A stretch of DNA of 64,000 nt from Fodinibius salipaludis (GCF_002287075.1 NZ_NSKE01000006.1:62001-126000); one strand, 5' to 3'; shown: positions 33,981-43,386, counted from the first letter of the stretch. A program made the numbers and translations. The notes: generated by a model from the sequence alone, not told the origin.

Positions 33981-35753
33981 TTAATCTTCGATGGTAATTG
34001 CTGCAATTTCTTCAATTGTTGTAAATCCGTTCTTTATACGTTCCCGACCAGAACCACGCAAACTCAACATTCCCTGGCTCATTGCGTACTCCTTGATGGC
34101 CACCTCATCAATCTCATTTCCTGATTCTAAAATCATTTTTCGAATTTCTTTATCAAAATACAATGCCTCCATAATAGCGGTACGCCCCTTGTACCCATTA
34201 GTGCATTTATCGCACCCCACTGCTTTATAAAATGTGGTTTCTTCGTACTCTTCTTCTGTAAACCCAATGCCTTTTGCAGTTTCAATATGGGGTCTGTACT
34301 CTTCCTTGCAATTTTTGCAAAGCGTACGTATCAGGCGCTGGGCCATTATCAAGTTAACGGCATTTGCAATCAAAAAGGTTTCAACGCCCATCTTGTAGAG
34401 TCGAGAAATAGCACTGGGGGCATCATTCGTGTGCAGTGTTGAAAAAGTCAGGTGACCCGTATTCGCCAGTTTAATAGCAATCTCGGCCGTTTTAAGGTCG
34501 CGAATCTCACCCACGAGTACAATATCCGGATCGTGACGTAAAATCCCCCTCATCGCCAGATCAAAAGTCATGTTGGTACCAATTTTAAGCTGACGGGCAC
34601 CCTCAATAAGATATTCAACCGGCTCCTCAACCGTAAGTACATTCACTTCGGGAGTAATCACATAGTAAAGAGCTGCAACAAGGGTCGTTGACTTACCACT
34701 TCCCGTAGGCCCCGTAACAATGACAATACCTGAAGGTTTTTCAATCGCTTTTACAAAATCTTCTTTGGCCTTTTTCTGTAGCCCAAGTACATCTAAATCC
34801 GTAATAACTTCGCGATCATCAAGAATACGAATTACGATAGACTCAAACTTTCGATCGAACTGCGCCCCTACCATCGGCATAATGGAAACCCGGTACCGGA
34901 TGTTGTGGCCATCTACCTGTCGCTGGATAAAACCATCCTGCGAGGCATCTCGCTCAAAACGATCCACATTTCGTGTTTTATCTTTAACAACGGCCGATAT
35001 GGCTTCCGGTTTTACATTATTTTGTTGATGCCAGAGCTGTAACTTGCCATCGATTCGAAATCGAATATCTGTTGAAGTTTGGCCACATGGAACAATATGA
35101 ATATCACTCACCCCCTTACGAACCCCCTCAACAAGAAATCCCTCAACCAGAGAGTTAAGCATACTCTGGTTGATTTCTGCATCAATCTCCTCCTCGTCAA
35201 TCTCTTCGGTATCTTCCTCTAAATCCGGCTCATCATATTCAATCTCCTCGAGCAGATCAAGGAATTCATTCTTCTGTTCATATACCTGAGTTAAAATCTG
35301 TTCAACCAACTCATACCGGCAGTAAACAATATGGTGCTGCTTGAAATTTAATTTACTAACGATGTTCGAGAGTGTGGGATCGGAAGGGTCGGCCGCAGCA
35401 ATTGTTAAGGTGTTCTGGCTTTCATGAAGGGGAACTGCTTTTTGATGTACCAACTCATCAACTACTTCTGTAGGAAGATCATCTATATATGCCTTAATCT
35501 CTTCGATATCCTCCTCCTCAACAGAATCCTGATCCCCAAATACCTCTTCAAAAGCATATATTGAGGCAATTTCGCTCATTACCTCATGGCGATCAATTCC
35601 AAGATCCTGATAAAGGATCTGTCCCAGGCGTCGATTCGAAGAGTCGGGCTCTTCACGTAATATTGCCAGGGCCTCATTGAGCTCATCGTTGGTAATAACA
35701 TTCCTGTTTACGAGGATATCACCAATATGTCTGCGTGTATTAACTTTTCCCAT
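33981..35753 (-). CDS. pilB: PilB/GspE assembly ATPase with N-terminal MshEN-type domain
   Basis: 590 residues. An N-terminal domain (about 5-160) with RRLGQILYQDLG and a following EIASIYAFE matches the T2SSE_N/MshEN fold, which in several homologues binds c-di-GMP. An acidic linker (165-195) follows, then the ATPase core with SDIHIVPC, Walker A GPTGSGKSTTL (348-358), DPDIVLVGEIRDLKTAEIA and HLTFSTLHTNDAPSA. A tetracysteine zinc site CKNC and CDKC is present near the end, as in extension ATPases. The protein drives pilus or pseudopilus assembly on the cytoplasmic face together with PilC. Confidence 0.93.
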   Translation of the reverse strand: MGKVNTRRHIGDILVNRNVITNDELNEALAILREEPDSSNRRLGQILYQDLGIDRHEVMSEIASIYAFEEVFGDQDSVEEEDIEEIKAYIDDLPTEVVDELVHQKAVPLHESQNTLTIAAADPSDPTLSNIVSKLNFKQHHIVYCRYELVEQILTQVYEQKNEFLDLLEEIEYDEPDLEEDTEEIDEEEIDAEINQSMLNSLVEGFLVEGVRKGVSDIHIVPCGQTSTDIRFRIDGKLQLWHQQNNVKPEAISAVVKDKTRNVDRFERDASQDGFIQRQVDGHNIRYRVSIMPMVGAQFDRKFESIVIRILDDREVITDLDVLGLQKKAKEDFVKAIEKPSGIVIVTGPTGSGKSTTLVAALYYVITPEVNVLTVEEPVEYLIEGARQLKIGTNMTFDLAMRGILRHDPDIVLVGEIRDLKTAEIAIKLANTGHLTFSTLHTNDAPSAISRLYKMGVETFLIANAVNLIMAQRLIRTLCKNCKEEYRPHIETAKGIGFTEEEYEETTFYKAVGCDKCTNGYKGRTAIMEALYFDKEIRKMILESGNEIDEVAIKEYAMSQGMLSLRGSGRERIKNGFTTIEEIAAITIED

Positions 35754-36014
35754 TAAAAACCAAAGGTTTGCTGAGTAGTCTAATATTCATGCAAAATACT
35801 GCCACAATATACATGTTCCTTTCAGAAATGTAAGCAAAAAATAAGGGTAATCATTATTGTGCCCACATAACTATTTTAAAACAGGATTTTAACGAATTCT
35901 TCTTTTTTGGTAAGAGAAATTAATAAAGAATAAACTTTGATATCTTGTTAGTCTAAAACTCTGTTAACACCCTATTACCTCATAACTTATTTAACCTAAT
36001 AACTTTTAATAAGC

Positions 36015-37358
36015 CTACATAGCTCCCGAATTAGGACTAACCAGAGCAGATTCTGCCGATACAATCGTAATAGCAATAAGTGCTATCATAATAAATATAT
36101 TCACGCCCAAACTAATCATATCTACAATAGTATCCATTTTATAGGTCGTCTGCGTTTCATAATATTCTGCCAACTGCTTGGCATTTTGTTTCAGTGCACC
36201 CGACTCGGCCCCGAGCTTAAACCTGCTGATCGCCGTATCCGTAAACACGCCCGTAGCTTTTAGTGATTCAATAAGTCCGGCCCCCTCTTTTAACATCATT
36301 TTAATGGCCACTTCTTTAATCTGCTTCTCCATATATTTATTACGGCATGCTTCGGACGCGACTTTAATCACCTCAATATTCTGTCCCGATCCGCTGTAAA
36401 GCGTATAAAATACGCGAGCAAATATTTCGATACTGGTTTTATGAATAAGATCACCGATAACCGGAACTTTTATAATATTCTTATCCCGCCATAATTGCCC
36501 CTTAGGAGTTTGCGTAAGCCAGTACCACGCCGCAGAAATGGGAATAACATGAGCCAGCGTTAACATTAACCAGTTATCCTGCAGCCAGTAGCTAAACTCA
36601 AGGGTGGCAGCGGTCATGGGCGGTAGTGTAATATCCATCTCCACAAATGCCTCTGCGGTTGCGGGGAATATATACCCCACGTAAAACAGTATTACTCCTA
36701 TCGTTGCTAATACTGTAATGGCCGGCATCAACAGTGAACGACGCAGATTGCTTTTAAATTCAGCATCACGTTCAAGAAACTTAGCAGTACTTCTGAACAC
36801 CTGCGCCATATTACCACTTGTGGAAGCTACGCTTAACATATAAGAAGCAAATTCTCCAAAGACATCCTCGTGCTTACCATAGACTTCATCACCTTCTTTC
36901 CCATCCTTTAAGTCTTTCTGAATCGTGCCAATGGTTTCTTTCATCCGAGCGTTGGTGGTATCCTCATGTAACAACTCAAGAATTTCATCAAAGCTAAGCT
37001 GCTGCTCCAACAGGTCGGCACTTAAGCTAATAAAGGTAACGACTTCACTTTGAGGAACGCCTCCCTTGAAATCAAACCACTTTTTGTTGATACGGATAAC
37101 CTTGTAACCAAGCTTCACCAGGGCTTTTTCAACCTCTTCTTTAGAAAAAGCCTCCTGTTCACCGGTGACGGGATCTTTATTTCCTTTTTGAACTTTATAC
37201 TGGTAGGTCTCTTTTTTATCTATCCCCTTGACCTTGAGTCCATTTTTCCGGGAGATCTTCTCGACCCGTTTTTCGGCTTCTTTTTTACTGTCCGCCTCAA
37301 ACTCAGATTTGATCATCTTGCCCTGAGCCGAGATAGCACGTAATCTAAACTGCGGCAT
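36015..37358 (-). CDS. pilC: PilC/GspF inner-membrane platform protein
   Basis: 447 residues. The N-terminal 110 residues hold two short beta units (FRLRAISAQGKMIKSEFEAD and later LVKLGYKVIRINKKW), followed by two T2SSF domains. The first starts at FISLSADLLEQQLSFDEILELL and ends in the helix pair near 215-240 (SLLMPAITVLATIGVILFYVGYIFP); the second covers IFARVFYTLYSGSGQNIEVIKVA to the final membrane helix at about 415-440. This platform rotates or supports the assembly ATPase beneath the growing pilus. The gene is separated from pilB by 262 bases and from the pilin by a decayed gene on the opposite strand. Confidence 0.92.
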   Translation of the reverse strand: MPQFRLRAISAQGKMIKSEFEADSKKEAEKRVEKISRKNGLKVKGIDKKETYQYKVQKGNKDPVTGEQEAFSKEEVEKALVKLGYKVIRINKKWFDFKGGVPQSEVVTFISLSADLLEQQLSFDEILELLHEDTTNARMKETIGTIQKDLKDGKEGDEVYGKHEDVFGEFASYMLSVASTSGNMAQVFRSTAKFLERDAEFKSNLRRSLLMPAITVLATIGVILFYVGYIFPATAEAFVEMDITLPPMTAATLEFSYWLQDNWLMLTLAHVIPISAAWYWLTQTPKGQLWRDKNIIKVPVIGDLIHKTSIEIFARVFYTLYSGSGQNIEVIKVASEACRNKYMEKQIKEVAIKMMLKEGAGLIESLKATGVFTDTAISRFKLGAESGALKQNAKQLAEYYETQTTYKMDTIVDMISLGVNIFIMIALIAITIVSAESALVSPNSGAM

Positions 37359-37439
37359 AATCCCTGTTACTTATTTTTTTGTAGATGACTTTAGTAATAC
37401 AATGATCAGAATAATATAGGTTTGTTACAAATTGGATTT

Positions 37440-38981
37440 ATATTTTTGTTTTATTTATTCAGTAAATCTTTTTCAAAGCCTTTATTCCTCATATATAGAT
37501 TAAGTTTACTTTGCCAAATATTCCGGGACAATCTCTTTAATTTAGATCTTAGATCATTAGCAATATTACGGATTTGCTTAGGGATCCTGATTGTATACGA
37601 TCTTATAGATAGAGCAAAATATTTAATATTACATTAAACTGATTCTGGGGTACTACCGACTAATTTACTTCAAGAATTTCTTTGGCCGCCAGGTTATTTT
37701 TCTCTCCATACCCTATCCGGATCATGCGAATGGCAACTAGTATTATTTCTATTTGCCGGAATTGCAGCACTTTTTGTACTGTTCGGATACAGAACAAAAT
37801 TAGCGATAATTGTAACTTTTGTTTTACTGCTTTCACTGCACAATAAGAATCCCTGGATCCTAAACAGTGGGGATGCTTATTTAAGAATGGTCGTTTTTTG
37901 GAATATTTTCTTACCTCTCAATAAATTTTATTCTTTTGATAATCTAAATAATAAAAAGCCAAAAAATACAAAATATACCTCATTCGCATCATTTGGGTTT
38001 ATTTTACAGATTTTATTGCTTTATGTGATAACAGGTTTTTTAAAGTCATCACCTGAATGGCTTTGAGAGGGCACGTCTATTTATTATGCATTAAACCTCG
38101 ACCAAATCGTCAAACCATTAGTAAAGTGGTTACTTCAATTTCCATATCTTCTAAAGATTTTAACTCATGGAGTAATAGTTTTAGAAGTTATCTTCCCCTT
38201 TTTCTAATAAGCCCGTTATACAATAATAAGTTTCGAATGGCTACCATAAGTATTTTTTGGCTATTCCATATAGGATTAGGACTTACAATGGCTATTGGAA
38301 TATTTGTACCTGTTTGTTTAATCGCCTTGATCCCCTTAATTCCTTCTTCAGTTATTTCTGATATTATAAATTGGGTTTCAACAATTAATGTCTTTGGTAT
38401 ACAACTAAATAAAATTAATTCTTACGTTTGTAAAAACTACTTTAAAATCCAGCTGATCTACTTTTAATTTTTTTATATTTTTTGAAACACCAATAATAAT
38501 TATTTCGATTTTGATCGTTTTTAGCTGGAATATCTCTCCCCTATTATTTGACACTAATATCCTACCTAAGCCAATTAAAAAAGTTGCTTACACCATACGA
38601 TTTGATCAACAGTGGTCAATGTTTGCTCCAAGTGTTTCAAAGGATGATGGGTGGTTTGTATTTAAAACAACATTCCGAAATGGAAAAACAATAGATCTTT
38701 ATTCATAAGAATGAAGTCCAAATAACAAACCCCGTTGGTATGCCCGATTATTATATTTGCGGAATATTTATTCTGAGGATAAAAATATCCTCTTTAATAC
38801 TTTCATTTCAGCGCTGATAACACAAAGTGAAATTAAACCAGAATATTTACATAGTGTAGCAATTATATTTTTTGAAGAAAAACCTCTCTACCAGGTAATA
38901 GACTATCAATCACAAAAAATATTTTGCATAAAAAAAGGTTCTCGAATTAACGAGAACCTTTTTTTAAAAATTCACCTTTAA
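37440..38981 (+). pseudogene. decayed HTTM (vitamin-K-carboxylase-like) membrane protein gene
   Basis: Pieces of one HTTM protein follow each other in order but in changing frames. FRDNLFNLDLRSLAILRICLG and IVYDLIDRAKYLILH run into TAA at 37635; the same frame resumes with TDSGVLPTN, LHNKNPWILNSGDAYLRM and SPEWL, then TGA at 38064, then EGTSIYYALNLDQIVKPL. A frame change at a C/T run near 38197-38205 leads to SPLYNNKFRMATISIFWLFH; another lies before 38511 (FDQQWSMFAPSVSKDDGWFVF), and a further one near 38706-38735 (WYARLLYLRNIYSEDKN). That gives two in-frame stops and at least three frameshifts. HTTM is distantly related to lipase maturation factors. The gene lies inside the pilus locus on the opposite strand and ends at a shared terminator. 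Confidence 0.85.
38935..38968. terminator. bidirectional Rho-independent terminator
   Basis: GGTTCTCG, loop AATTAA, CGAGAACC, with a run of A before and a run of T after. It serves the pilin gene on the - strand and the decayed HTTM gene on the + strand. Confidence 0.85.
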
Positions 38982-38989
38982 CAATTTAA

Positions 38990-39445
38990 TTATCCAGAAG
39001 TATCTGTACCACCTGAGGTATAAGAAGTAGTAACTTCAGCATCATCTTGATAAATAGTATATACCATACTTCCACCAGCAGTAGAAGGAGCAGTCCCATA
39101 ATTGTCATCACTAGCTGGATATGCTGTTATTTGAAATTGATCAGTGCTAGTAGAGGTAATTACGTATGTACCATTTTGATTATAAGCCGTATCGTCCGAA
39201 TCAACAGTCCCACCAAATGTAAGATTGTTAAAATCCACACTTGAAAAATCTTGACCACCTCCACCAAGCGCTGTAGGCTTCATATAGTATCCCTGTGCAG
39301 AAGCAGCAATAGAAACTAAATCTTGCCGTACAGCATCCAGATTAGCTGAATCTGCCGCTGCTGAAAAAGTGTTAATAGCTACGACCGTAGCGATACCTAC
39401 GATAATCGTTACCAAAATTACGAGTAAAAGTTGTTGTTGTCCCAT
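38990..39445 (-). CDS. type IV pilin-like protein with minimal MG-QQQ leader
   Basis: 151 residues. The start MGQQQLLLVILVTIIVGIATV has a one-residue-plus-Gly leader directly followed by the hydrophobic assembly helix, so processing after Gly2 would give mature Gln1. The conserved Glu5 of classical pilins is replaced (Q-Q-Q-L-L). The globular part is small, rich in Ser, Thr, Gly and Tyr, with strands GTYVITSTSTDQFQITAYP and MVYTIYQD, ending in a Gly/Thr/Ser tail, and has no cysteines. It is the first gene of the pilus locus in transcription order and is followed by a strong terminator, which fits high expression of a major subunit. The pilin assignment is from the helix and the context. Confidence 0.75.
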   Translation of the reverse strand: MGQQQLLLVILVTIIVGIATVVAINTFSAAADSANLDAVRQDLVSIAASAQGYYMKPTALGGGGQDFSSVDFNNLTFGGTVDSDDTAYNQNGTYVITSTSTDQFQITAYPASDDNYGTAPSTAGGSMVYTIYQDDAEVTTSYTSGGTDTSG

Positions 39446-40232
39446 GGTTGTTACCTATTTGTTAGATGATTGGTTATTTGTTAAATCATTTTTGAAAAGC
39501 TCCGAAGAACCCCGAATAACTTTTCCTCTTTCGTTCACCCATAAAGAGTTACTGAAAGCATGTTTGTTACAAGTTTTTATTTAAAAACAAGATTAAGCCT
39601 TCAATAAAGACGAAACAAGTTAATTTTTCTTAAACCTCATTTATAATACTTAGCACTAATATGACAGCTAACCAAGTTAAATGCAAACTAAATATTAAGA
39701 TTTTCTAATGTTTAAATAGTTCTGCTTTCATTCTAAACAAATTTGGGAGCTATTCAAAATGCCCCCTCCCTCAACTACGCTTTTTACAAAAGCTTAGAAA
39801 AATAGATTTGTTTTTCCTCTTTCGCAGAGAAAAAAGTGCAACTATGAGGGGGCAAAACTAAATCTCTGCTTTTTTAATAAATAAAATCAAGAAAGAACTG
39901 TTTATTCATTAGGTAGCTGCCAACCACCTTCACAATTGCTTCCACTCAGAAGGAGCATCGGAATTCTCGTGGACCGTTCACATTGCTATCACTATATCTA
40001 TATTTCACAAACCCCATAATCCCCCATCGATAAGACAGATCATTACTGATTAGAAAAAAAATAAAATTGTATTCTCACCAATCAGCAATTATTATTGTTG
40101 ACAATACCATTTGATCGCCTTAAGATTAAGCTAAATATTAATTTTTTCTAATATTAGTAATAACGTTGTTGCTGGATACTCATTAAAGTGAACCCAAAGC
40201 TATTACCTTAATAACATAGTATAGATAGTGCA
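39446..40232. other. 790-base gene-free region between divergent genes
   Basis: No coding ORF. Two similar AT-rich elements occur: CTAAATATTAAGATTTTC with TAATG (39688-39710) and CTAAATATTAATTTTTTC with TAATA (40131-40153), identical at 20 of 23 positions; one is upstream of the pilin and the other upstream of the lipoprotein gene. GCCCCCTC (39762) and GAGGGGGC (39847) could pair over a 77-base loop. The stretch probably carries two divergent promoters and a long pilin leader. Confidence 0.4.
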
Positions 40233-41675
40233 ATGAAAAATCGTCTATTTCTCCTTTTTCCCATCGCAATTTTATTGATCCTACAGGCGTGCGGCACGGA
40301 TGACTCTGTAATCATAGCGGGGCAAGTCATTGAATCCGGGTCCGGAAATCCCATCAATACAGCGGTAGTCGAGGTTGTACAACCTGAAAATATACAACAA
40401 ACCGCTACTACCGACTCCTCCGGGAACTTCTCTTTTGATGTTGATCCCGGTAGTGAAACTCAAAATGTAACGCTCGAAACCTCAAAACAGGGATATGAAA
40501 CCCAGACTACTGATTTTAAACTGGCTCCGGATACGGATGTAGATGATCTGGTAATTGAACTTTCGTCTCCCAATAATGATGGTAGTGGCGAAGGAAACGA
40601 AGACGAGGGAGTTGGAGGTGAATCGGGAGGTGCCTACAAGATTGAATTGACAAATCTATCAAATTCTAGCATTAGAATTGCAGAAACAGGGGGAGTAACC
40701 AATGCATCATTTACTTTTATCGTCCGTGATTCTGCAGGTCGTGCTATTAGCTCACAAAATGCGATAGACGTGGAGTTTAGTATCGTCGAAAATCCTAATG
40801 GAGTTGATGCTACAATTACTCCTGAAACGGTAAAGACGAATGCTAATGGTACTGTGACTTCCAATATTTCCTCAGGTAAGATAGCTGGTGTGGTTAAATT
40901 ACAGGCTATCGCTACTCGCACCGATATTGATATGACTATACGCTCTAAACCTGTTGCTGTTGCTATTCATGGCGGGTTCCCTTATAAAGAACGATTTAGT
41001 ATTTCTGCTGAAAAACTTAATTTTGAAGGTTTTAGCAAAGATGGTATTAGAAATCCTATTACTGTTATTGTAGGTGATGAATTTAGCAATCCAGTTAAGC
41101 CAGGGACAGCAGTATGGTTTGAATCTACGGCAGGAGTTATACAAGGATCTGAACCCCAACATACTGATGAAGATGGTTTTGTAACTGTTGATCTTATATC
41201 CGGTGGGGACAGAAATTTGCTCAATGATCATCCTACATTAGGCTACGGTTATGCGCAAGTAACTGCTCATACCTATAATGAAAATGATGAGAAAATTACG
41301 GAGAATATTGATATCCTTTTTTCAGGTCCCCCAAGTTATGCTAACATAGACTTGTCACCTGAACCATTTACCATTGATCCTGATGGTAGTGAAAACTTTA
41401 CGGTAACAGCAACTGATATAAATGGCAATCCCCTACCTGCCGGAACAACTATTACAGTAGAAACCGCTGAAGGGTTAGAAAGCAGCCCTGCTGAATTTGA
41501 AGTCCCAAATGTTCTTCATAGTGGACCGGGAGCGACCTCTTTTGAACTCTCTGTTGCTGATACAGATGATGAATCCTCAAATGTGCAGGATACTAAAATC
41601 ACTATAAAGATCGAGACTCCAGAAGGTGATATTGCAAGCCGTTCATTCTCAGGTACAAGAGCTAAAATAAGATAG
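40233..41675 (+). CDS. lipoprotein with carboxypeptidase-regulatory-like and Ig-like (Big-1 type) domains
   Basis: 480 residues. The lipobox ILQAC (Cys20) marks a lipoprotein. Residues about 27-110 (IAGQVIESGSGNPINTAVVE, TTDSSGNFSFDV, GYETQTTDF) form a carboxypeptidase-regulatory-like beta-sandwich. A Gly/Glu linker at about 115-130 leads to three Ig-like repeats of about 110 residues with the intimin/Big-1 style phrases RDSAGRAISSQ, KTNANGTVTSNISSG, TDEDGFVTVDLIS and TDINGNPLPAG. The architecture suggests a surface-exposed stalk or adhesin. It is the first + strand gene after the pilus locus and shares a similar upstream element with the pilin gene. Confidence 0.85.
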   Translation: MKNRLFLLFPIAILLILQACGTDDSVIIAGQVIESGSGNPINTAVVEVVQPENIQQTATTDSSGNFSFDVDPGSETQNVTLETSKQGYETQTTDFKLAPDTDVDDLVIELSSPNNDGSGEGNEDEGVGGESGGAYKIELTNLSNSSIRIAETGGVTNASFTFIVRDSAGRAISSQNAIDVEFSIVENPNGVDATITPETVKTNANGTVTSNISSGKIAGVVKLQAIATRTDIDMTIRSKPVAVAIHGGFPYKERFSISAEKLNFEGFSKDGIRNPITVIVGDEFSNPVKPGTAVWFESTAGVIQGSEPQHTDEDGFVTVDLISGGDRNLLNDHPTLGYGYAQVTAHTYNENDEKITENIDILFSGPPSYANIDLSPEPFTIDPDGSENFTVTATDINGNPLPAGTTITVETAEGLESSPAEFEVPNVLHSGPGATSFELSVADTDDESSNVQDTKITIKIETPEGDIASRSFSGTRAKIR

Positions 41676-41692
41676 TAGTTAATTTATTTCCT

Positions 41693-41732
41693 AAAAGCCC
41701 TGTCAAAGTTTTTGAACTTTGACAGGGCTTTT
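41693..41732 (+). terminator. Rho-independent terminator of the Ig-like lipoprotein gene
   Basis: AAAAGCCCTGTCAAAGTT pairs with AACTTTGACAGGGCTTTT over a very short loop: an 18-base perfect stem ending in T residues, symmetrical enough to work in both directions. Confidence 0.9.
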
Positions 41733-41882
41733 CATTTTTGGGAGGTCTCTTTTCAATCCATTAGTTAGTATTATTCGATCTTAATATTTTCTATTGATCT
41801 TGAACCAATTTATTTGTCCCGATTATTTCACTAAGCACGATAGTCTCATTATATTTGCCTTCAATTTTAATACAAAGGGATT

Positions 41883-42512
41883 ATGTGTCATCCTATGAAA
41901 AACCTGTCAAAACTATTTAAACAGAATAAACAGTGGGCTGAAAAAATTACTAATCAGCAGCCCGACTTTTTCGAAGAATCAGCCAAGGGTCAAAGTCCAA
42001 ATTATTTATGGATTGGTTGCTCCGACAGTCGCGTCCCACCCACTCAACTTACGGGACTCGGTCCCGGCGATCTATTTGTACATCGCAACATTGCCAATGT
42101 CATTTCCCATTCCGACGTCAACAGTCAATCGGTGATACAGTATGCTGTAAGCGTACTTAAGGTTGAGCACGTGGTTATTTGCGGCCATTACGGATGCGGA
42201 GGCGTGCAGGCAGCGTATGAAGATCCGGACCTCGGATTAATCGACAACTGGCTGGCAGATATTCAGGACGTCTATCGAAAACACAAAAATGAGATCGGAA
42301 ATATCGGTTCGGAAGAAGAAAAACTTAACCGATTTTGTGAACTCAACGTATTGGCGCAAGTCCAAAATACCTGCCACTCCCCTTTTGTACAGCAGGCCTG
42401 GGAAGAGAGGCAAGAGCTAACTGTCCACGGTTTAATTTATGATCTTAAAACGGGACTGCTTAACGATTTGGATATACACATTACTTCGCCCGAAGAAGCC
42501 GAGGATCTGTAA
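41883..42512 (+). CDS. beta-class carbonic anhydrase
   Basis: 209 residues (a second ATG at 41895 would shorten it by four). Zinc ligands and the catalytic dyad are in place: WIGCSDSRVPP (Cys46, Asp48, Arg50) and VICGHYGCGG (His102, Cys105). FVHRNIANVI and SVIQYAVSVLKVEH between them are typical. The enzyme interconverts CO2 and bicarbonate in the cytoplasm, supplying bicarbonate for carboxylations. A TATATTTG box at 41850-41857 matches the Bacteroidota -7 element 25 bases before the start. Confidence 0.95.
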   Translation: MCHPMKNLSKLFKQNKQWAEKITNQQPDFFEESAKGQSPNYLWIGCSDSRVPPTQLTGLGPGDLFVHRNIANVISHSDVNSQSVIQYAVSVLKVEHVVICGHYGCGGVQAAYEDPDLGLIDNWLADIQDVYRKHKNEIGNIGSEEEKLNRFCELNVLAQVQNTCHSPFVQQAWEERQELTVHGLIYDLKTGLLNDLDIHITSPEEAEDL

Positions 42513-42611
42513 AGTTAACTCTTCGGTCTAATAGATACGTTTCATATATTTAGTTGAAATTTCAAATCACTGTAACTGCTTACCTAATTTTCTTTAAAAT
42601 TTTTTAGTCTG

Positions 42612-43211
42612 ATGGATATTAAAACGCCCGAAAACAAGTTTCAGGATGTCTCTTATGGAGAAGAACTATATACCGAACTGTTGGATCACCTGGTAACCGA
42701 TGTTGAAAAAGATCGGCATCACCTAAGCTTGTTTTTGGGACTTTATACGCCCAATAAACAGGAAGCGCTGCAGGAATTAGAACAAAAATTAAATCGTAAG
42801 ACCCACATAGTAAATACATCAGATTTGTCATCTCGCATTGAATCTGAATCATTCGAAAAGCTGGATGACTTTTTTGATAATATGGATCAATCCGACGATA
42901 TCCTCTATTTTAAAAACGGTGAAAAGCTCTGCGGCGTATATACCAGCTACTCCCATTCCCAAACGAAGTATGCCACCCCGCAGGAGCGCTATTTTCTGGA
43001 AAAGGTGAAAGCATTTAACGGACTTGTTATTGTTGATATTGAAGAGTTTTCGGACGCTGACAAAACGTTACGCCGTGCAGCACATTCGGTCGTCACCTTT
43101 ACGTTGCCCGATTCTAAATTTAAACGAGCGTGGTGGCATATAAAAAATTATTCCGCCCACGGGTGTGAACTCAAGACCACTCGTCCCGAAGCATACGGCG
43201 AAACAGGATAA
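42612..43211 (+). CDS. degenerate AAA+-like protein lacking Walker motifs
   Basis: 199 residues. The order of elements follows the AAA+ domain of bacterial CbxX-type/FtsH-like ATPases: a strand then loop (LSLFLGLYTPNKQEAL, at the Walker A position), LNRKTHIVNTSDLSSRI (the strand after it), DDILYFKNGEKLCGVYTS (the Walker B position), YFLEKVKAFNGLVIVDIEE (sensor 1 region) and LRRAAHSVVTFTLPDSKFKRAWW (arginine finger and lid start). Gly-Lys-Thr of Walker A and the Asp-Glu of Walker B are both gone, so ATP hydrolysis is not expected. It could be a structural or inhibitory partner of an active AAA+ protein elsewhere. The fold assignment is my own alignment by eye. Confidence 0.55.
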   Translation: MDIKTPENKFQDVSYGEELYTELLDHLVTDVEKDRHHLSLFLGLYTPNKQEALQELEQKLNRKTHIVNTSDLSSRIESESFEKLDDFFDNMDQSDDILYFKNGEKLCGVYTSYSHSQTKYATPQERYFLEKVKAFNGLVIVDIEEFSDADKTLRRAAHSVVTFTLPDSKFKRAWWHIKNYSAHGCELKTTRPEAYGETG

Positions 43212-43222
43212 TTTCTATTTAG

Positions 43223-43378
43223 ATGCGTAAACCCATAAAACCCCTCCCCACTGACTGTTGCGGATCGGGGTGCCCAAAATGTATTTACGATATTTATGAG
43301 GAGCATTTGGAAAAATACAAAGAGTGGAAAAATAAGCAGCAGAAAAAACGTCAGAATAACAAAATTAAAAAGCTTTAA
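43223..43378 (+). CDS. oxidoreductase-like domain small protein (CCGSGC motif)
   Basis: 51 residues. KPLPTDCCGSGCPKCIYDIYE matches the oxidoreductase-like domain (Pfam Oxidored-like), a short cysteine motif found in many bacteria and at the N-terminus of some eukaryotic oxidoreductases; the second half is a very basic helix (KEWKNKQQKKRQNNKIKK). Four cysteines in C-C-x3-C-x2-C suggest metal or cluster binding. It starts 11 bases after the preceding gene and ends 8 bases before the SUI1 gene, so all three are probably co-transcribed. Confidence 0.8.
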   Translation: MRKPIKPLPTDCCGSGCPKCIYDIYEEHLEKYKEWKNKQQKKRQNNKIKKL

Positions 43379-43386
43379 GGACTATT

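Noticed and set aside
37422-38981. Four separate small genes on the + strand
   Set aside because: Their products are consecutive pieces of one HTTM protein, so they are remnants of a pseudogene.
39762-39854. Structured ncRNA between pilin and lipoprotein
   Set aside because: The only support is one 8-base pairing over a 77-base loop, which is too weak to call.
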